Shown here one piece after another: positions 16,643 through 25,445 of a stretch of DNA of 38,407 nucleotides; position 1 is the first letter of the stretch, and every line of letters begins with the position of its first letter. Position numbers and translations under genes: made by a program. Source of the DNA: Micromonospora sp. HK10. Lineage in GTDB: Bacteria > Actinomycetota > Actinomycetes > Mycobacteriales > Micromonosporaceae. The notes under the pieces were generated by a model. That model was not told the origin of the DNA. It worked only from the letters and a program-made list of their open reading frames with translations, and searched no databases. The stretch covers positions 1-38,407 of the forward strand of contig NZ_KQ058712.1 of NCBI RefSeq assembly GCF_000982955.1, given 5' to 3'.

Positions 16643-17938
16643 TCAGCCGGTGGGGTGGTGGCGGTGTTCGGCGAGGGTGACCGCCGGGGCCAGGGTGAGC
16701 AGGGCGACCGGGTAGAGCAGGTAACCGAACCGGGTCGAGGGCATCAACAGGATCGCGGCGAGCAGCCCGTACCCGCAGATCAGTGCGGTGCCGGCGGCGC
16801 TGCGCGGCGGGCGGCGCAGCAGCCGGAGGGCGATGGCCGCCCCGACCGCGACCAGCAGCGCGGCGGCGACGATCCGGCCGGCGGGCAGGGTGGTGGCGAT
16901 CAGGTGACCGGGGAACGGGGACTGCGCGGGGCTGGTCACCAGGCCGTGGCCGAGCGGGAAGCGCAGCACGTTCTCCACCAGCGCGTCGCGGTCGACGAAC
17001 AGGGCGGGGAGCAGGGCGAGCACGGGCAGGCCGAGGGCGCCGAGGGCGGTGCGTCGGCCGGCCCGGCGGGTCGCGGCCCAGCAGACCAAAACGACCGCCA
17101 CCGGCCAGGCGAAGAGCTTGAGGGTGCCGGCCACCCCGACCGCCAGGCCGGCGCGTCCGGGCCGGCCGGCGGCGGCCAGGGCCACGGCGAGCACGCAGAG
17201 CGCGAGTACGGGCAGGTCGTCGCCGCCGGTGGCCAGGGTGAGCGCGCAGATCGGCAGCACGGTGACCGCCTGTACGGCGCGCAGCAGGGCGGCGGCGCGG
17301 TGGGGTCCGGTCGGGGCGGACGTGCCGCGCAGGGTGGCCACGGCGGCGGCCAGCACCACGGCGGTGACCAGGGCGAGCCAGACCCGCGCGTCGGTCCACC
17401 AGGCGTCGGTGGCGGCCCGGGGCAGCCCGAACAGCGCCATCCCCGGCTGGTACGGGGTGTAGCCGAGGAGCTGCTCGCCGGGCGGCAGCGCGGCGATCGC
17501 GTCGTGCCCGAGGTAGGGGGTGCCGTGCTCGGCGAGCCGGGTGCCGGCCCGCTCGACGACGAGCACCTCCTCCTGGGCCCGGTCGGTGCGGCCCGCCGCG
17601 CGCTGCACGCTCTGCGTCACGATCGGCAGCAGCGTGGTGCCGGCCCAGGTGAGCCCGGTGACCGCCCAGCGGGCGGGCAGCCCGGCCAGGGGCGCGTCGG
17701 GCCGGCGCCGGCGGGCGAGAAGCTGGCCGGTGACCAGGAGGGTCGCCAGCAGGTAACCGATCGTGGCGGGTACCCCCCAGGCGCGGTGCGGGGCGAGGGT
17801 GGAGGTGGCGGCGGTGATCGCGGCGAAGAGCGCGGCGGCGGCGTAGAGGCCGAGGTCGAGGGCGAGCCCTCCGGCCGCGCTGTCCACGGCCCGCCAGCGG
17901 CGGGCGGCGGGGGCGGTCGGCTCGGCGTCGGCGATCAC
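16643..17938 (-). CDS. GT87/DUF2029-like membrane glycosyltransferase
   Basis: 431 residues with about ten hydrophobic segments, giving a GT-C topology. Supporting landmarks are a long extracytoplasmic first loop (LAEHGTPYLGHDAIAALPPGEQLLGYTPYQPGMALFGLP, in which TPYQPG sits where GT87 enzymes have YPP-like motifs) and a membrane segment with GTLKLFAWPVAVVLV typical of the family. Likely transfers a sugar from a lipid carrier outside the membrane; substrate unknown. GTG 17938 is preferred because a CAGACT box lies 7 nt before it; an in-frame GTG at 17962 would add eight residues. A 57-nt gap to the PRTase gene downstream allows co-transcription. Confidence 0.7.
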   Translation of the reverse strand: MIADAEPTAPAARRWRAVDSAAGGLALDLGLYAAAALFAAITAATSTLAPHRAWGVPATIGYLLATLLVTGQLLARRRRPDAPLAGLPARWAVTGLTWAGTTLLPIVTQSVQRAAGRTDRAQEEVLVVERAGTRLAEHGTPYLGHDAIAALPPGEQLLGYTPYQPGMALFGLPRAATDAWWTDARVWLALVTAVVLAAAVATLRGTSAPTGPHRAAALLRAVQAVTVLPICALTLATGGDDLPVLALCVLAVALAAAGRPGRAGLAVGVAGTLKLFAWPVAVVLVCWAATRRAGRRTALGALGLPVLALLPALFVDRDALVENVLRFPLGHGLVTSPAQSPFPGHLIATTLPAGRIVAAALLVAVGAAIALRLLRRPPRSAAGTALICGYGLLAAILLMPSTRFGYLLYPVALLTLAPAVTLAEHRHHPTG

Positions 17939-18071
17939 GCCGGCAAGTCTGGCAGACGCCACCCGGGCGGCCGTGCCGCGTTCGGCGGGCCGGGACGGGC
18001 CGTGGTTGCGGGCCCGGATCCGGTGCCGGTTGGCGCGTCAGCGTGCACCTGGGCCGGTGCCGGTTGGGGGG

Positions 18072-20615
18072 TCAGCGTCCGCCGGGTTCGCCGGTGCGGC
18101 CCGCGGCCGGCGTGCCGGTGGTGCGGTTGCGGGCGCCGGTGCGGCGGCCGGGCAGGCGGATCACCGCGCCCTCGTCGTGCAGCGGCGGTGCCAGGGCGCC
18201 GGGTCGCCCGCCGGCGCCGCGGTGCAGGGCGGCGAGCAGCGCGCCGGCCGGCAGCGGCCGGGCGAACAGGTGGCCCTGGCCGGCGGCGCAGCCCAGCTCC
18301 CAGAGCGCCCGTCGCTGCGGTTCGCTCTCCACGCCCTCGGCGACCACGGTGAGGTTGAGGCTGCGGCCGAGGTCGAGGGTGGAGCGGATCACGGCGGCCG
18401 CCTCGGTGGAGGTCTCCATCGCGGTGACGAAGCTGCGGTCGATCTTGAGCTCGTGCACCGGGATGCGGGAGAGCAGGGAGAGCGACGAGTAGCCGGTGCC
18501 GAAGTCGTCGAGGGCGAGCCGGACGCCGGAGTCGCGGAGCCGGCTGAGCACCTGGTCGACCACGTCGAGCTGGCTGAGGGTCAGGGTCTCGGTCAGTTCC
18601 AGCACCAGCCGGTCCGGCGGCAGGTCGTGCGCCCGCAGCCGGGCCAGGACCGCGCCGGGGAAGCGGGGGTCGAGCAGGCTGCGCGGCGACACGTTCACCG
18701 AGACCGGCAGGTCGAACCCGGCGGCCCGCCAGGTGCCGGCGGCGATCAGCGCCTGGTCGAGGATGGCCTCGGCGAACGCGGGCAGCAGCCCGGAGCGTTC
18801 CACCGCCTCGAGGAAGCGCAGCGGGTCGATCATGCCGTGCGTCGGGTGGTGCCAGCGGGCCAGCGCCTCGGCGCCGATGGCCGTGCCGGTGCCGAGGTCG
18901 ACGATCGGCTGGAAGGTGACGGTGAACTCGTGGTCGGCGACCGCGCGGGGCAACTCGCCGCCGAGGGTGAGCCGGCCCAGGTCGGCGGTGTCCCGGGTCG
19001 GGGCGTACGTGGAGATCCGCTGGCCGGCCCGTTTGGCCTGGTACATCGCGACGTCGGCGCGGCGCAGCAGTTCGGGCATGCCGCCGCTGGCGGGTGCCAC
19101 GGCGATCCCGCCGCTGGCTTCCACGCTGATCCGCATGCCGTCCAGGTCGAGTGGTTCGTGCAGGGCGCCGAGCAGCGACTCGGCCCGGTGCGCGGCCACC
19201 GCCGGGGCGGGCAGGCCGCGCAGCAGGACGGCGAACTCGTCGCCGCCGAGCCGGGCCACCAGGTCGTCGGGGCGGGCCGCGGCGCGCAGCCGGTCGGCCA
19301 CCTGCGTGAGCACCCGGTCGCCGGCGGCGTGCCCGAGGGTGTCGTTGACCTCCTTGAAGTGGTTGAGGTCGATCAGCACCAGGGCGGTGACGCCGTCGGC
19401 GTGCCGGTTGGTGAGCTGCTCGGTGCCCTCGTCGAGCAGGTGCCGCCGGTTGGAGAGCCCGGTCAGGGCGTCGTGGGTCGCGGCGTACGCGTGCTCCTCG
19501 GCGATCCGGGCCAGCTCGGCGTACGCCTGGGCGTTGCGGACCGCGGTGCAGAGGGCGGAGGCGAAGGTGCGCAGGGTGTACTGCTCCCGCTCGGAGAGCT
19601 GCACGCGGCCGGCGAAGCGGAGCCGGAGCACGCCGAGGTCGACGTCCCGGTCGTGTCCCTCCAGTGCGATCGGCAGCACGGTGCCGTCCACCCGGCTGGG
19701 TTCGGGAGCCTCCCCGTCGTACCCGATGGCGCCGGCACTGCCGCGGACCGTGCGGCGTCCGTCGCGCAGCTCGATTTCGACCTCGTCGGCGGAGAAAAGC
19801 TCGGCGGCCTGGGTGACGGCGGTGGTGAGCACCTGGTCGAGGTTGACCACGTTGAGCGCGTCGGTGGTGCGGGCGAGCCGCTGCCAGGCCTGCTGCTCGG
19901 TGCGGGTGCGGATCCGGCTCGAGTACACCAGGTGGAGGCTGAGCACCAGCGGCGGCACGGCGAGCAGCAACCGAGGGTCGGCCCGGAGAATGAGCAGGGT
20001 GCAGGCGGCCACCACGAATCGGATGGCGAATCCGGCGATCCGCATGTCCAGGTCGGTGCGGAACTGCCGGAGGACGGGCGTGCCGGAGGCGAGTGCGATC
20101 ACTGGGATCGCGAGCACGTCGTCCAGCAACGCGGCGACGAGGTAGACGACTCCGAGCATCCCGACCAGGTTGCCGATCGATGCTGCCGGCCAGTTCAGGG
20201 CCTGGGCGACGGCGACGGCGGCCGCGGCGATCAGCACGTTCTTGGCGATACTGAAAACCGTTTTGATCGCTGGTAGTCGGGATATCACGTAGACCGCCGC
20301 GACGGCGGCGCCGGTGCTGATGACGACCCACGAGCCGGGCGCGATCGCGACCCCGATCACGATGGCCGTTTCCACCCACGCGATCGCGAGCCTTGTCGAG
20401 CGGATCCGGACGGACGTCTTGACGATTGCCCCGACCGCGATCATGAAGGTCAGGGTGAGGAAGGTTCCGACGTCCCGTACCGAACCGGGCGGGTGCCGGA
20501 CCAGGGAGATGACCGCGAAAGCGACGACCCCCGAGGCGAGGAGTGCGAGGAGACCGATGACGGCCACCAAGCGCCGATCGGTCCCCGCAACTCGTCGTCC
20601 GTCGGTGTGACTCAT
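18072..20615 (-). CDS. Membrane-bound GGDEF-EAL cyclic-di-GMP protein
   Basis: 847 residues with, in order: about 7 membrane segments (15-235), a GAF-like sensor (about 245-380), GGDEF (about 385-545) and EAL (about 560-800), then a basic tail. The cyclase site GGDEF is intact at 457-461, and an RxxD inhibitory site (R448-D451) sits exactly five residues before it. The EAL motif EALARW starts at 586, and the metal and catalytic segments LELTETLTL, DDFGTGYSSL and LKIDRSFV are present, so both synthesis and hydrolysis of c-di-GMP look possible. ATG 20615 has GGAG 5 nt upstream. Divergent from the SARP regulator across 532 bp. Family members of this layout control development and motility in actinobacteria; the net activity here is unknown. 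Confidence 0.93.
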   Translation of the reverse strand: MSHTDGRRVAGTDRRLVAVIGLLALLASGVVAFAVISLVRHPPGSVRDVGTFLTLTFMIAVGAIVKTSVRIRSTRLAIAWVETAIVIGVAIAPGSWVVISTGAAVAAVYVISRLPAIKTVFSIAKNVLIAAAAVAVAQALNWPAASIGNLVGMLGVVYLVAALLDDVLAIPVIALASGTPVLRQFRTDLDMRIAGFAIRFVVAACTLLILRADPRLLLAVPPLVLSLHLVYSSRIRTRTEQQAWQRLARTTDALNVVNLDQVLTTAVTQAAELFSADEVEIELRDGRRTVRGSAGAIGYDGEAPEPSRVDGTVLPIALEGHDRDVDLGVLRLRFAGRVQLSEREQYTLRTFASALCTAVRNAQAYAELARIAEEHAYAATHDALTGLSNRRHLLDEGTEQLTNRHADGVTALVLIDLNHFKEVNDTLGHAAGDRVLTQVADRLRAAARPDDLVARLGGDEFAVLLRGLPAPAVAAHRAESLLGALHEPLDLDGMRISVEASGGIAVAPASGGMPELLRRADVAMYQAKRAGQRISTYAPTRDTADLGRLTLGGELPRAVADHEFTVTFQPIVDLGTGTAIGAEALARWHHPTHGMIDPLRFLEAVERSGLLPAFAEAILDQALIAAGTWRAAGFDLPVSVNVSPRSLLDPRFPGAVLARLRAHDLPPDRLVLELTETLTLSQLDVVDQVLSRLRDSGVRLALDDFGTGYSSLSLLSRIPVHELKIDRSFVTAMETSTEAAAVIRSTLDLGRSLNLTVVAEGVESEPQRRALWELGCAAGQGHLFARPLPAGALLAALHRGAGGRPGALAPPLHDEGAVIRLPGRRTGARNRTTGTPAAGRTGEPGGR

Positions 20616-20780
20616 TCAGCTCCGTTGGCTCGGCGGCTGAGACCCGAATCGACTCTCGTCGGCGCCCCCGATGCCGGGAGCATACTCCGCGGGGTTTTAC
20701 TGGGTGAAGTCTCGGTTTTCACTGCCACTCGGTGCCGCGCATCGCTGGACTCCCTTCCGCGCCGTCTCCCGGTCATTCCG

Positions 20781-20795
20781 GAGTTCTTCGAACTC
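20781..20795. promoter_or_regulatory. Hyphenated palindrome in the GGDEF-EAL/SARP intergenic region
   Basis: GAGTTC-TTC-GAACTC, a perfect 6-bp inverted repeat with a 3-nt spacer. The spacer 20616-21147 (532 bp) holds no gene I can support; its middle (about 20805-20905) is unusually AT-rich for this genome, with TATA-like strings, and probably holds promoters for one or both divergent genes. The palindrome is a candidate operator. Confidence 0.4.
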
Positions 20796-21147
20796 TTGGG
20801 AGCAGCGTAGAGGGGATATATGCCCAGCCAGAAGGCATAAATGTCGCTATGCGCAATATTAGCCAAGGGAGTGTGGGTATATGACGTTCTGTCCATGGCT
20901 ACTATGCGGAGCGCAGTGTCGTCGGATCGGCCTGTGCCCACATGATGGCGTAGCGCTATGAGCCGAGCGGCACGGGTATCCGTACTTTCAGCCTGGCCAC
21001 TCGCGGAGCGCTTATCAACGTCGCTTCGGATTGGTCTTCCGACCCATCCAGTCGTGGCCCCCGCCAACCCCGGGCAGGACCGCGCCGTCCAGCGGTCACG
21101 GTAAATTGCGAGAGAACGATTCGCGTGGAAAACCGGAGCCGGCCATC

Positions 21148-24100
21148 GTGGAAATTGAGGTGCTGGGTGGCCTTGTCGTAAGCGCCGAAGGCGAGCGGCT
21201 TCATCTCGGCACACCCAAGCAGCAGCTTGTCCTTGCGATGCTCGCTCTCGACGTCGGCCGGCTGGTCACGGTGGACCAACTGGTGGACGAGTTGTGGCCG
21301 GACGATCCGCCCCGGTCGGCCATCCCCAACGCCCGTACCTACGCCGCCAACCTGCGTCGGCTGCTGTCCAAGGTGCCTGGCGGCCTGATCGCCCTCGTTC
21401 GCGAGCAGGGCGGCTACCGCATCCGGACGGACGAGGCCCGCATCGATCTTCACCGGCTGAGGGCGCAGTGCCGACAGGCACGGCAGGCGGCCGCGGCGGG
21501 CAACGTGCGTCAGGCGGTCGCCCTGCTGACCGGCGTGATCGACAAGTGGTCCGGTCCGCTGCTCGCCGGGCTTCCACTCGGCCCGTCCTTGCGGGCCCAG
21601 GCCGAGTCGGTGGATCGCGAGCGGCAGGCTGTGGTCGAGCAGCTGGCCCACCTGCACCTCGACACCGGTCGGGCGGACCTCGCGGTTGCGCTGCTGCAGG
21701 GACCCGCAGCGCAGCATCCGGTGCGGGAATCCGCCCAGGCACTGCTCATGCGTGCCCTCATCGAAAAGGACGACTTGAGCGGGGCGCTCGCCGTCTACGA
21801 GGCCGCCCGGGACGCGCTCGCCGATCAGTTGGGGGTGGCGCCCGGGGCCGAGTTGGAGCGGCTTCGTCGGTCGGCCGTCCGGTCCCGGTCGGCGAGCCGG
21901 CGAGCCGGCGTGGAAGGCCCGGTCGAGGGCGGGCCGTCCGTCCGGCCCGACCGACCCGGACCAGCGGTCAATGCGTTGCCACGCGTCGTACCGGACTTCG
22001 TCGGGCGGCGGGAGGTCGTCCGGCGAATCCTCGATGAGATCGACGCCGCCGGGGTGGACCGCCCCGCCATCCGGATCATCGACGGCATGGCCGGCTGCGG
22101 CAAGACCACTCTCGTGGTGCACCTGGCGGCGCTTCTGGCCGACCGGTGCCCAGACGGTCAGCTCTACATCGACCTGCACGGCCAGTCCGTGGGCGGACCC
22201 GTCCCATCCGCCGCCGCGCTGGTCACCCTGCTTCGTCAACTGGGCGTGCCGGCGGGCCGCATTCCTGACGAGTTGCCGGAGCGGGTCGAGATGTGGCGGC
22301 GGGAACTGGCGCTCCGTCGAGTCGTCGTCGTACTCGACAACGCCGCGGACACCGCGCAGGTCGAGCCGCTCCTGCCGACCTCGGGCCGGGCGGTGATCTT
22401 CGTGACCAGCCGGCGCCGCCTACTCGCCCTCAGCGAGCGGCCGCCGGTGTCGCTTCCGGTGCTCTCCGAGCAGGAAGGGCTGAGCCTGCTCGAAGCGCTG
22501 GTGGGCGAGGATCGGGTACGGGCGGATACCGTGAACGCGGCGGAGGTGGTCCGGCTTTGCGGGCTGCTGCCGCTGGCCATCCGGCTGGCCGGCACCCGGC
22601 TCGCACACCGACCGGCGTGGCAGATGTCTGACATGGTGCGCCGGTTGGCGCGGAAGCCGACGTTCCTCCCGCAGCTGCAGGCCGAGGCACGGACGGTGGT
22701 GGAGGCCTTCGCGGAGTCGTACGAGCCGCTCGGTGAGCCCGCCAAGAGGGTGTTCCGGTCGTTCGGTCTGGTCGGGGGCGACCATCTCGACCCTCCCATG
22801 CTCGCCGCGCTCTCGGGCCTGTCGCTGGACGAGACGGCGGACGTGATCGACGAACTCGTCGACCGGCATCTGGTGGAGGAACTGAACGACACCCGGTACC
22901 GCCTCCACGACCTGATGCGGCAGTACGCCCATGAGCTGGGCGTGCAGAAGGATCCGGAAGACGCCCGCGCGGCGGCGGTCGGGGAGCTCCTGGACCATCT
23001 CGTGCATTCCGTCGTCACGGTCTGTGAACCGGTCGAGGAGCCCCGGCTGGTCACCCGACAACTTCGGCTGTCGGCCCCGCGGCGCCCGGACCTCCTGGCC
23101 CTGCGCCGGGCCGGCGACCTGGAGTGGCTGGAAGGGCAGCGATCCAACCTGGGTGCGCTGGTGCGGCAGGCCGCGCGGGAAGGCCACGACTGGTACGCCT
23201 GGCGGCTGGCCCGCGCCGGGTGGCGCTTCTACTACCTGCGCAGCTACTTCGACGACATCTCCACGACCCACCGGGAAGGGCTGGCCGCCGCAAACCGGTC
23301 AGGCGACCGTCACGCGATCGCACTCATGCACAACTACCTCGCCTCGGCCTGCGTCCGTACCGCCGCGTACCAGGAAGCGCTCGGACATTTGAACCAGGTC
23401 GTGGCGATCCGCGCCGAGCTCGGTGATCCCGAGGGTACCGACCGGGCCCGGGTGAACCTCGGCGTCCTCTACTGGCTCACCGGGCGCCTCCAGGAGGCCT
23501 TGGAGATCAATCAGTCGGCGCTGCGAGCAGGCGCTCTGGACAGCCTGCCGATCCTGGCCAACGTCGGGCTCGTGCTGCGGATCCTGGGCCGGTACGAGGA
23601 GTCCCTGGCCGTGCACCGACGGCACCTCTTCATCGCCCGCCTCCGGGGGGAACCCTTTCAGCTGTGCAACGCGCTGGGCCACGTGGGCGGCGTCCGGTAC
23701 CGCATGGGACAGGGTGCACAGGCGGAACGCCTGCTCCGGGCCGCGCTGGCGCTGCGGGACCGGACCGGCCACGAATACGCCAGGGCGGAGACCCTCAGCG
23801 ACCTTGCCGCGACCTACCGCCAACTCGGCCGGTATGACGAGGCGTTGAAGCAGCACCGGGCCGCGGTGGAGGCGGCCGCCAGCGCCGGCGAACGCCACGT
23901 TCAGGCCGAGGCGCGCAACGAGCTGGCACTGACCCTGTGGACGATGGGACGCCACGATGAGTCCGCGGCCATGTACCGCGAGGCGCTCGACATCGCCACC
24001 CGGATCGCGCACCCCTACGAGCAGGGGCGGGCCCTCACCGGGCTGGCCGAGCACCTGGTCGCCGTGGATGCCGGCGAGGCGCGACGGTACTGGCGGCGCG

Positions 24101-24177
24101 CGCTGGCGATCTTCGAACGGATGCGGGTTCCCGAGCAGCACCAGGTACGCCGACGGCTCGCCGAGAGCGAGGAGTGA
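21148..24177 (+). CDS. AfsR/SARP-family transcriptional regulator with NB-ARC and TPR domains
   Basis: 1009 residues. Domain order: OmpR-type winged helix (1-92, IEVLGGLVVSAEGERLHLGTPKQQ), bacterial transcriptional activation domain (about 98-240), NB-ARC STAND ATPase with Walker A GMAGCGKT (313-320) and Walker B RVVVVLDNAAD, a winged-helix stretch to about 600, and C-terminal TPR repeats (about 690-1000). Such proteins sense a signal through the TPR/NB-ARC part and activate promoters with heptamer direct repeats. GTG 21148 has GGAG 9 nt upstream and matches the family start; the upstream 39 codons do not. Possible target sites lie just after its stop. No antibiotic gene cluster is visible, so the target pathway is unknown. 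Confidence 0.92.
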   Translation: MEIEVLGGLVVSAEGERLHLGTPKQQLVLAMLALDVGRLVTVDQLVDELWPDDPPRSAIPNARTYAANLRRLLSKVPGGLIALVREQGGYRIRTDEARIDLHRLRAQCRQARQAAAAGNVRQAVALLTGVIDKWSGPLLAGLPLGPSLRAQAESVDRERQAVVEQLAHLHLDTGRADLAVALLQGPAAQHPVRESAQALLMRALIEKDDLSGALAVYEAARDALADQLGVAPGAELERLRRSAVRSRSASRRAGVEGPVEGGPSVRPDRPGPAVNALPRVVPDFVGRREVVRRILDEIDAAGVDRPAIRIIDGMAGCGKTTLVVHLAALLADRCPDGQLYIDLHGQSVGGPVPSAAALVTLLRQLGVPAGRIPDELPERVEMWRRELALRRVVVVLDNAADTAQVEPLLPTSGRAVIFVTSRRRLLALSERPPVSLPVLSEQEGLSLLEALVGEDRVRADTVNAAEVVRLCGLLPLAIRLAGTRLAHRPAWQMSDMVRRLARKPTFLPQLQAEARTVVEAFAESYEPLGEPAKRVFRSFGLVGGDHLDPPMLAALSGLSLDETADVIDELVDRHLVEELNDTRYRLHDLMRQYAHELGVQKDPEDARAAAVGELLDHLVHSVVTVCEPVEEPRLVTRQLRLSAPRRPDLLALRRAGDLEWLEGQRSNLGALVRQAAREGHDWYAWRLARAGWRFYYLRSYFDDISTTHREGLAAANRSGDRHAIALMHNYLASACVRTAAYQEALGHLNQVVAIRAELGDPEGTDRARVNLGVLYWLTGRLQEALEINQSALRAGALDSLPILANVGLVLRILGRYEESLAVHRRHLFIARLRGEPFQLCNALGHVGGVRYRMGQGAQAERLLRAALALRDRTGHEYARAETLSDLAATYRQLGRYDEALKQHRAAVEAAASAGERHVQAEARNELALTLWTMGRHDESAAMYREALDIATRIAHPYEQGRALTGLAEHLVAVDAGEARRYWRRALAIFERMRVPEQHQVRRRLAESEE

Positions 24178-24190
24178 GCAGCCCGGGCGG

Positions 24191-24224
24191 CTTATCGAGT
24201 TCTTATCGCGGCGCTCGCTACCGT
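24191..24224 (+). promoter_or_regulatory. Candidate SARP-type heptamer repeats and -10 box
   Basis: Two identical heptamers CTTATCG (24191-24197 and 24202-24208) with a 4-nt spacer, giving an 11-bp period, followed after 10 nt by TACCGT (24219-24224, TAnnnT). SARP proteins typically bind heptamer direct repeats at 11-bp spacing just upstream of the -10. It starts 14 nt after the regulator's stop codon. What it would transcribe is unclear; the next gene is moaC at 24423. Confidence 0.4.
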
Positions 24225-24326
24225 CCGGTCACGTTGACGCACGGGGAAGGCCCTGCACGGGGAGGGCATCGTCGACGAGGCACCCGCCGGCAGGTTCCCC
24301 CCAGCGACTGGACGGCGGGCAGGTGC

Positions 24327-24377
24327 GGGAGGAGCGCCGCTGACGCGACCGCGGCAGCCGTGCGTGGCGCTCCTCCC
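24327..24377 (+). terminator. 12-bp perfect inverted repeat between the SARP gene and moaC
   Basis: GGGAGGAGCGCC (24327-24338) is exactly complementary to 24366-24377; a G-U and a C-G pair extend it inward to 14 positions around a 23-nt loop. It sits 46 nt before the moaC start, upstream of the moaC -10 box. Terminator or leader structure; no T-tract follows. Confidence 0.45.
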
Positions 24378-24410
24378 CACCGACACCGGTGGTCCGTCGT
24401 ACCCGAGGGA

Positions 24411-24416
24411 TAGGCT
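24411..24416 (+). promoter_or_regulatory. -10 box for leaderless moaC transcript
   Basis: TAGGCT, 6 nt before the moaC GTG. The same GATAGGCTC context precedes moeA. Confidence 0.5.
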
Positions 24417-24422
24417 CGCGCC

Positions 24423-24914
24423 GTGACCGAACCCGCCCAGCTCACCCACGTCGATCCGGCCGGCGCGGCCCGGATGGTCGACGTCTCCGCCAAGCCGGTC
24501 TCCGGCCGGCTCGCGGTCGCCGCCGGCCGGCTCCGCACCACCGCGGAGGTCGTCGAGCTGCTGCGCCGCGACGGGCTGCCCAAGGGCGACGCGCTCGCGG
24601 TCGGCCGGCTGGCCGGGATCATGGGGGCCAAGCGGACCCCCGACCTGATCCCGCTCTGCCACCCGATCGCCCTGCACGCCGTCAGCGTCGACCTGCGGCT
24701 CACCGAGGACACGGTGGAGATCACCGCCAGTGCGCGGACCGCGGACCGGACCGGCGTCGAGATGGAGGCCCTCACCGCGGTGGCGGTGGCCGGCCTGGCC
24801 CTGGTCGACATGGTCAAGGCCGTCGACCCGGCCGCCTCGGTGGACGCGGTGCGGGTGCTGCGCAAGGAGGGCGGCAAGACCGGCGAGTGGGTGCGGCCGG
24901 AGGACCGGCCGTGA
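24423..24914 (+). CDS. moaC: Cyclic pyranopterin monophosphate synthase MoaC
   Basis: 163 residues. MoaC converts the MoaA product (3',8-cyclo-7,8-dihydro-GTP) to cyclic pyranopterin monophosphate, the first stable intermediate of the molybdenum cofactor. Signature segments are present: THVDPAGAARMVDVS, MGAKRTPDLIPLCHPIAL (catalytic His), VEMEALTAVAVAGLALVDMVKAVD (catalytic Asp and Lys) and KEGGKTGEW. Start GTG 24423 lies 6 nt after a TAGGCT box. Its TGA overlaps the next gene's GTG (GTGA, 24911-24914). No moaA partner is in the window. Confidence 0.96.
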   Translation: MTEPAQLTHVDPAGAARMVDVSAKPVSGRLAVAAGRLRTTAEVVELLRRDGLPKGDALAVGRLAGIMGAKRTPDLIPLCHPIALHAVSVDLRLTEDTVEITASARTADRTGVEMEALTAVAVAGLALVDMVKAVDPAASVDAVRVLRKEGGKTGEWVRPEDRP

Positions 24915-25381
24915 TCCGCGCCCGGGTGATCGTGGCGTCCAACCGGGCCGCCGCCGGGGTGTACGCCGACACCAGCGGCCCGCTCCTGGTGGCCGGCCTG
25001 CGCGAGCTGGGCTGCGAGGTCGACGAGCCGGTGGTGGTCCCCGACGGCGAGCCGGTCGGCGCGGCCCTGCGGGCGGCCCGCGACGAGGGCGTCGACGTGG
25101 TGCTCACCAGTGGCGGCACCGGCATCACCCCGACCGACCGCACCCCCGAGGTGACCCGGGCCCTGCTCGACTACGAGATCCCCGGCATCGCCGAGGCGAT
25201 CCGGGCACACAGCCGCGACGCGGTGCCCACCGCCGCGCTCTCCCGGGGCCTCGCCGGGGTGACCGGGCGGATGCTGGTGGTCAACCTGCCCGGGTCGCGG
25301 GGCGGGGCGAAGGACGGGTTGGCCGTGCTCGGCCCGATCCTGCGGCACGCCGTCGACCAGCTGCACGGTGGTGACCACTGA
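24911..25381 (+). CDS. mog: Molybdopterin adenylyltransferase-type protein (MogA/MoaB family)
   Basis: 156 residues. The MoCF fold has the motif TSGGTGITPTDRTPE (about residues 66-80) and NLPGSRGGAKDGL (about 128-140), which bind molybdopterin and ATP. The enzyme activates molybdopterin by adenylylation before MoeA inserts molybdate. The GTG start at 24911 overlaps the moaC stop by 4 nt, so the two are translationally coupled. Whether it should be called mog or moaB cannot be settled without alignment; both have the same activity in this family. Confidence 0.9.
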   Translation: MIRARVIVASNRAAAGVYADTSGPLLVAGLRELGCEVDEPVVVPDGEPVGAALRAARDEGVDVVLTSGGTGITPTDRTPEVTRALLDYEIPGIAEAIRAHSRDAVPTAALSRGLAGVTGRMLVVNLPGSRGGAKDGLAVLGPILRHAVDQLHGGDH

Positions 25382-25433
25382 ACCGGCCCGGGACCGCGCA
25401 GCGCCGGGGAACCCCCGGCCGCCGGTCCGGCGA

Positions 25434-25439
25434 TAGGCT
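25434..25439 (+). promoter_or_regulatory. -10 box for leaderless moeA transcript
   Basis: TAGGCT, 6 nt before the ATG at 25446. Suggests moeA has its own promoter within the cofactor cluster. Confidence 0.5.
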
Positions 25440-25445
25440 CACCGG

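Noticed and set aside
16001..18352. Long open frame on the plus strand (783 codons)
   Set aside because: It is antisense to the phosphoribosyltransferase and GT87 genes. Its Gly/Arg/Gln/Pro-rich composition is the usual mirror of GC-rich coding DNA.
17973..20276. Long open frame on the plus strand (767 codons)
   Set aside because: Antisense to the GGDEF-EAL gene, with no domain signal; the opposite strand has clear GGDEF and EAL motifs.
20612..21214. Minus-strand frame of 200 codons in the GGDEF-EAL/SARP spacer
   Set aside because: AT-rich, atypical codons, no ribosome site and no recognisable domain. Better read as a promoter region.
24327..24377. Molybdenum cofactor riboswitch before moaC
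   Set aside because: Only one hairpin with a long loop is visible; the multi-stem conserved core of the Moco motif is not recognisable, and the moaC -10 box lies downstream of it.
24178..24422. An AfsS-like small gene downstream of the SARP regulator
   Set aside because: The only frame (24174-24413) has no AfsS-type repeats and mirrors the flanking sequence; no ribosome site.
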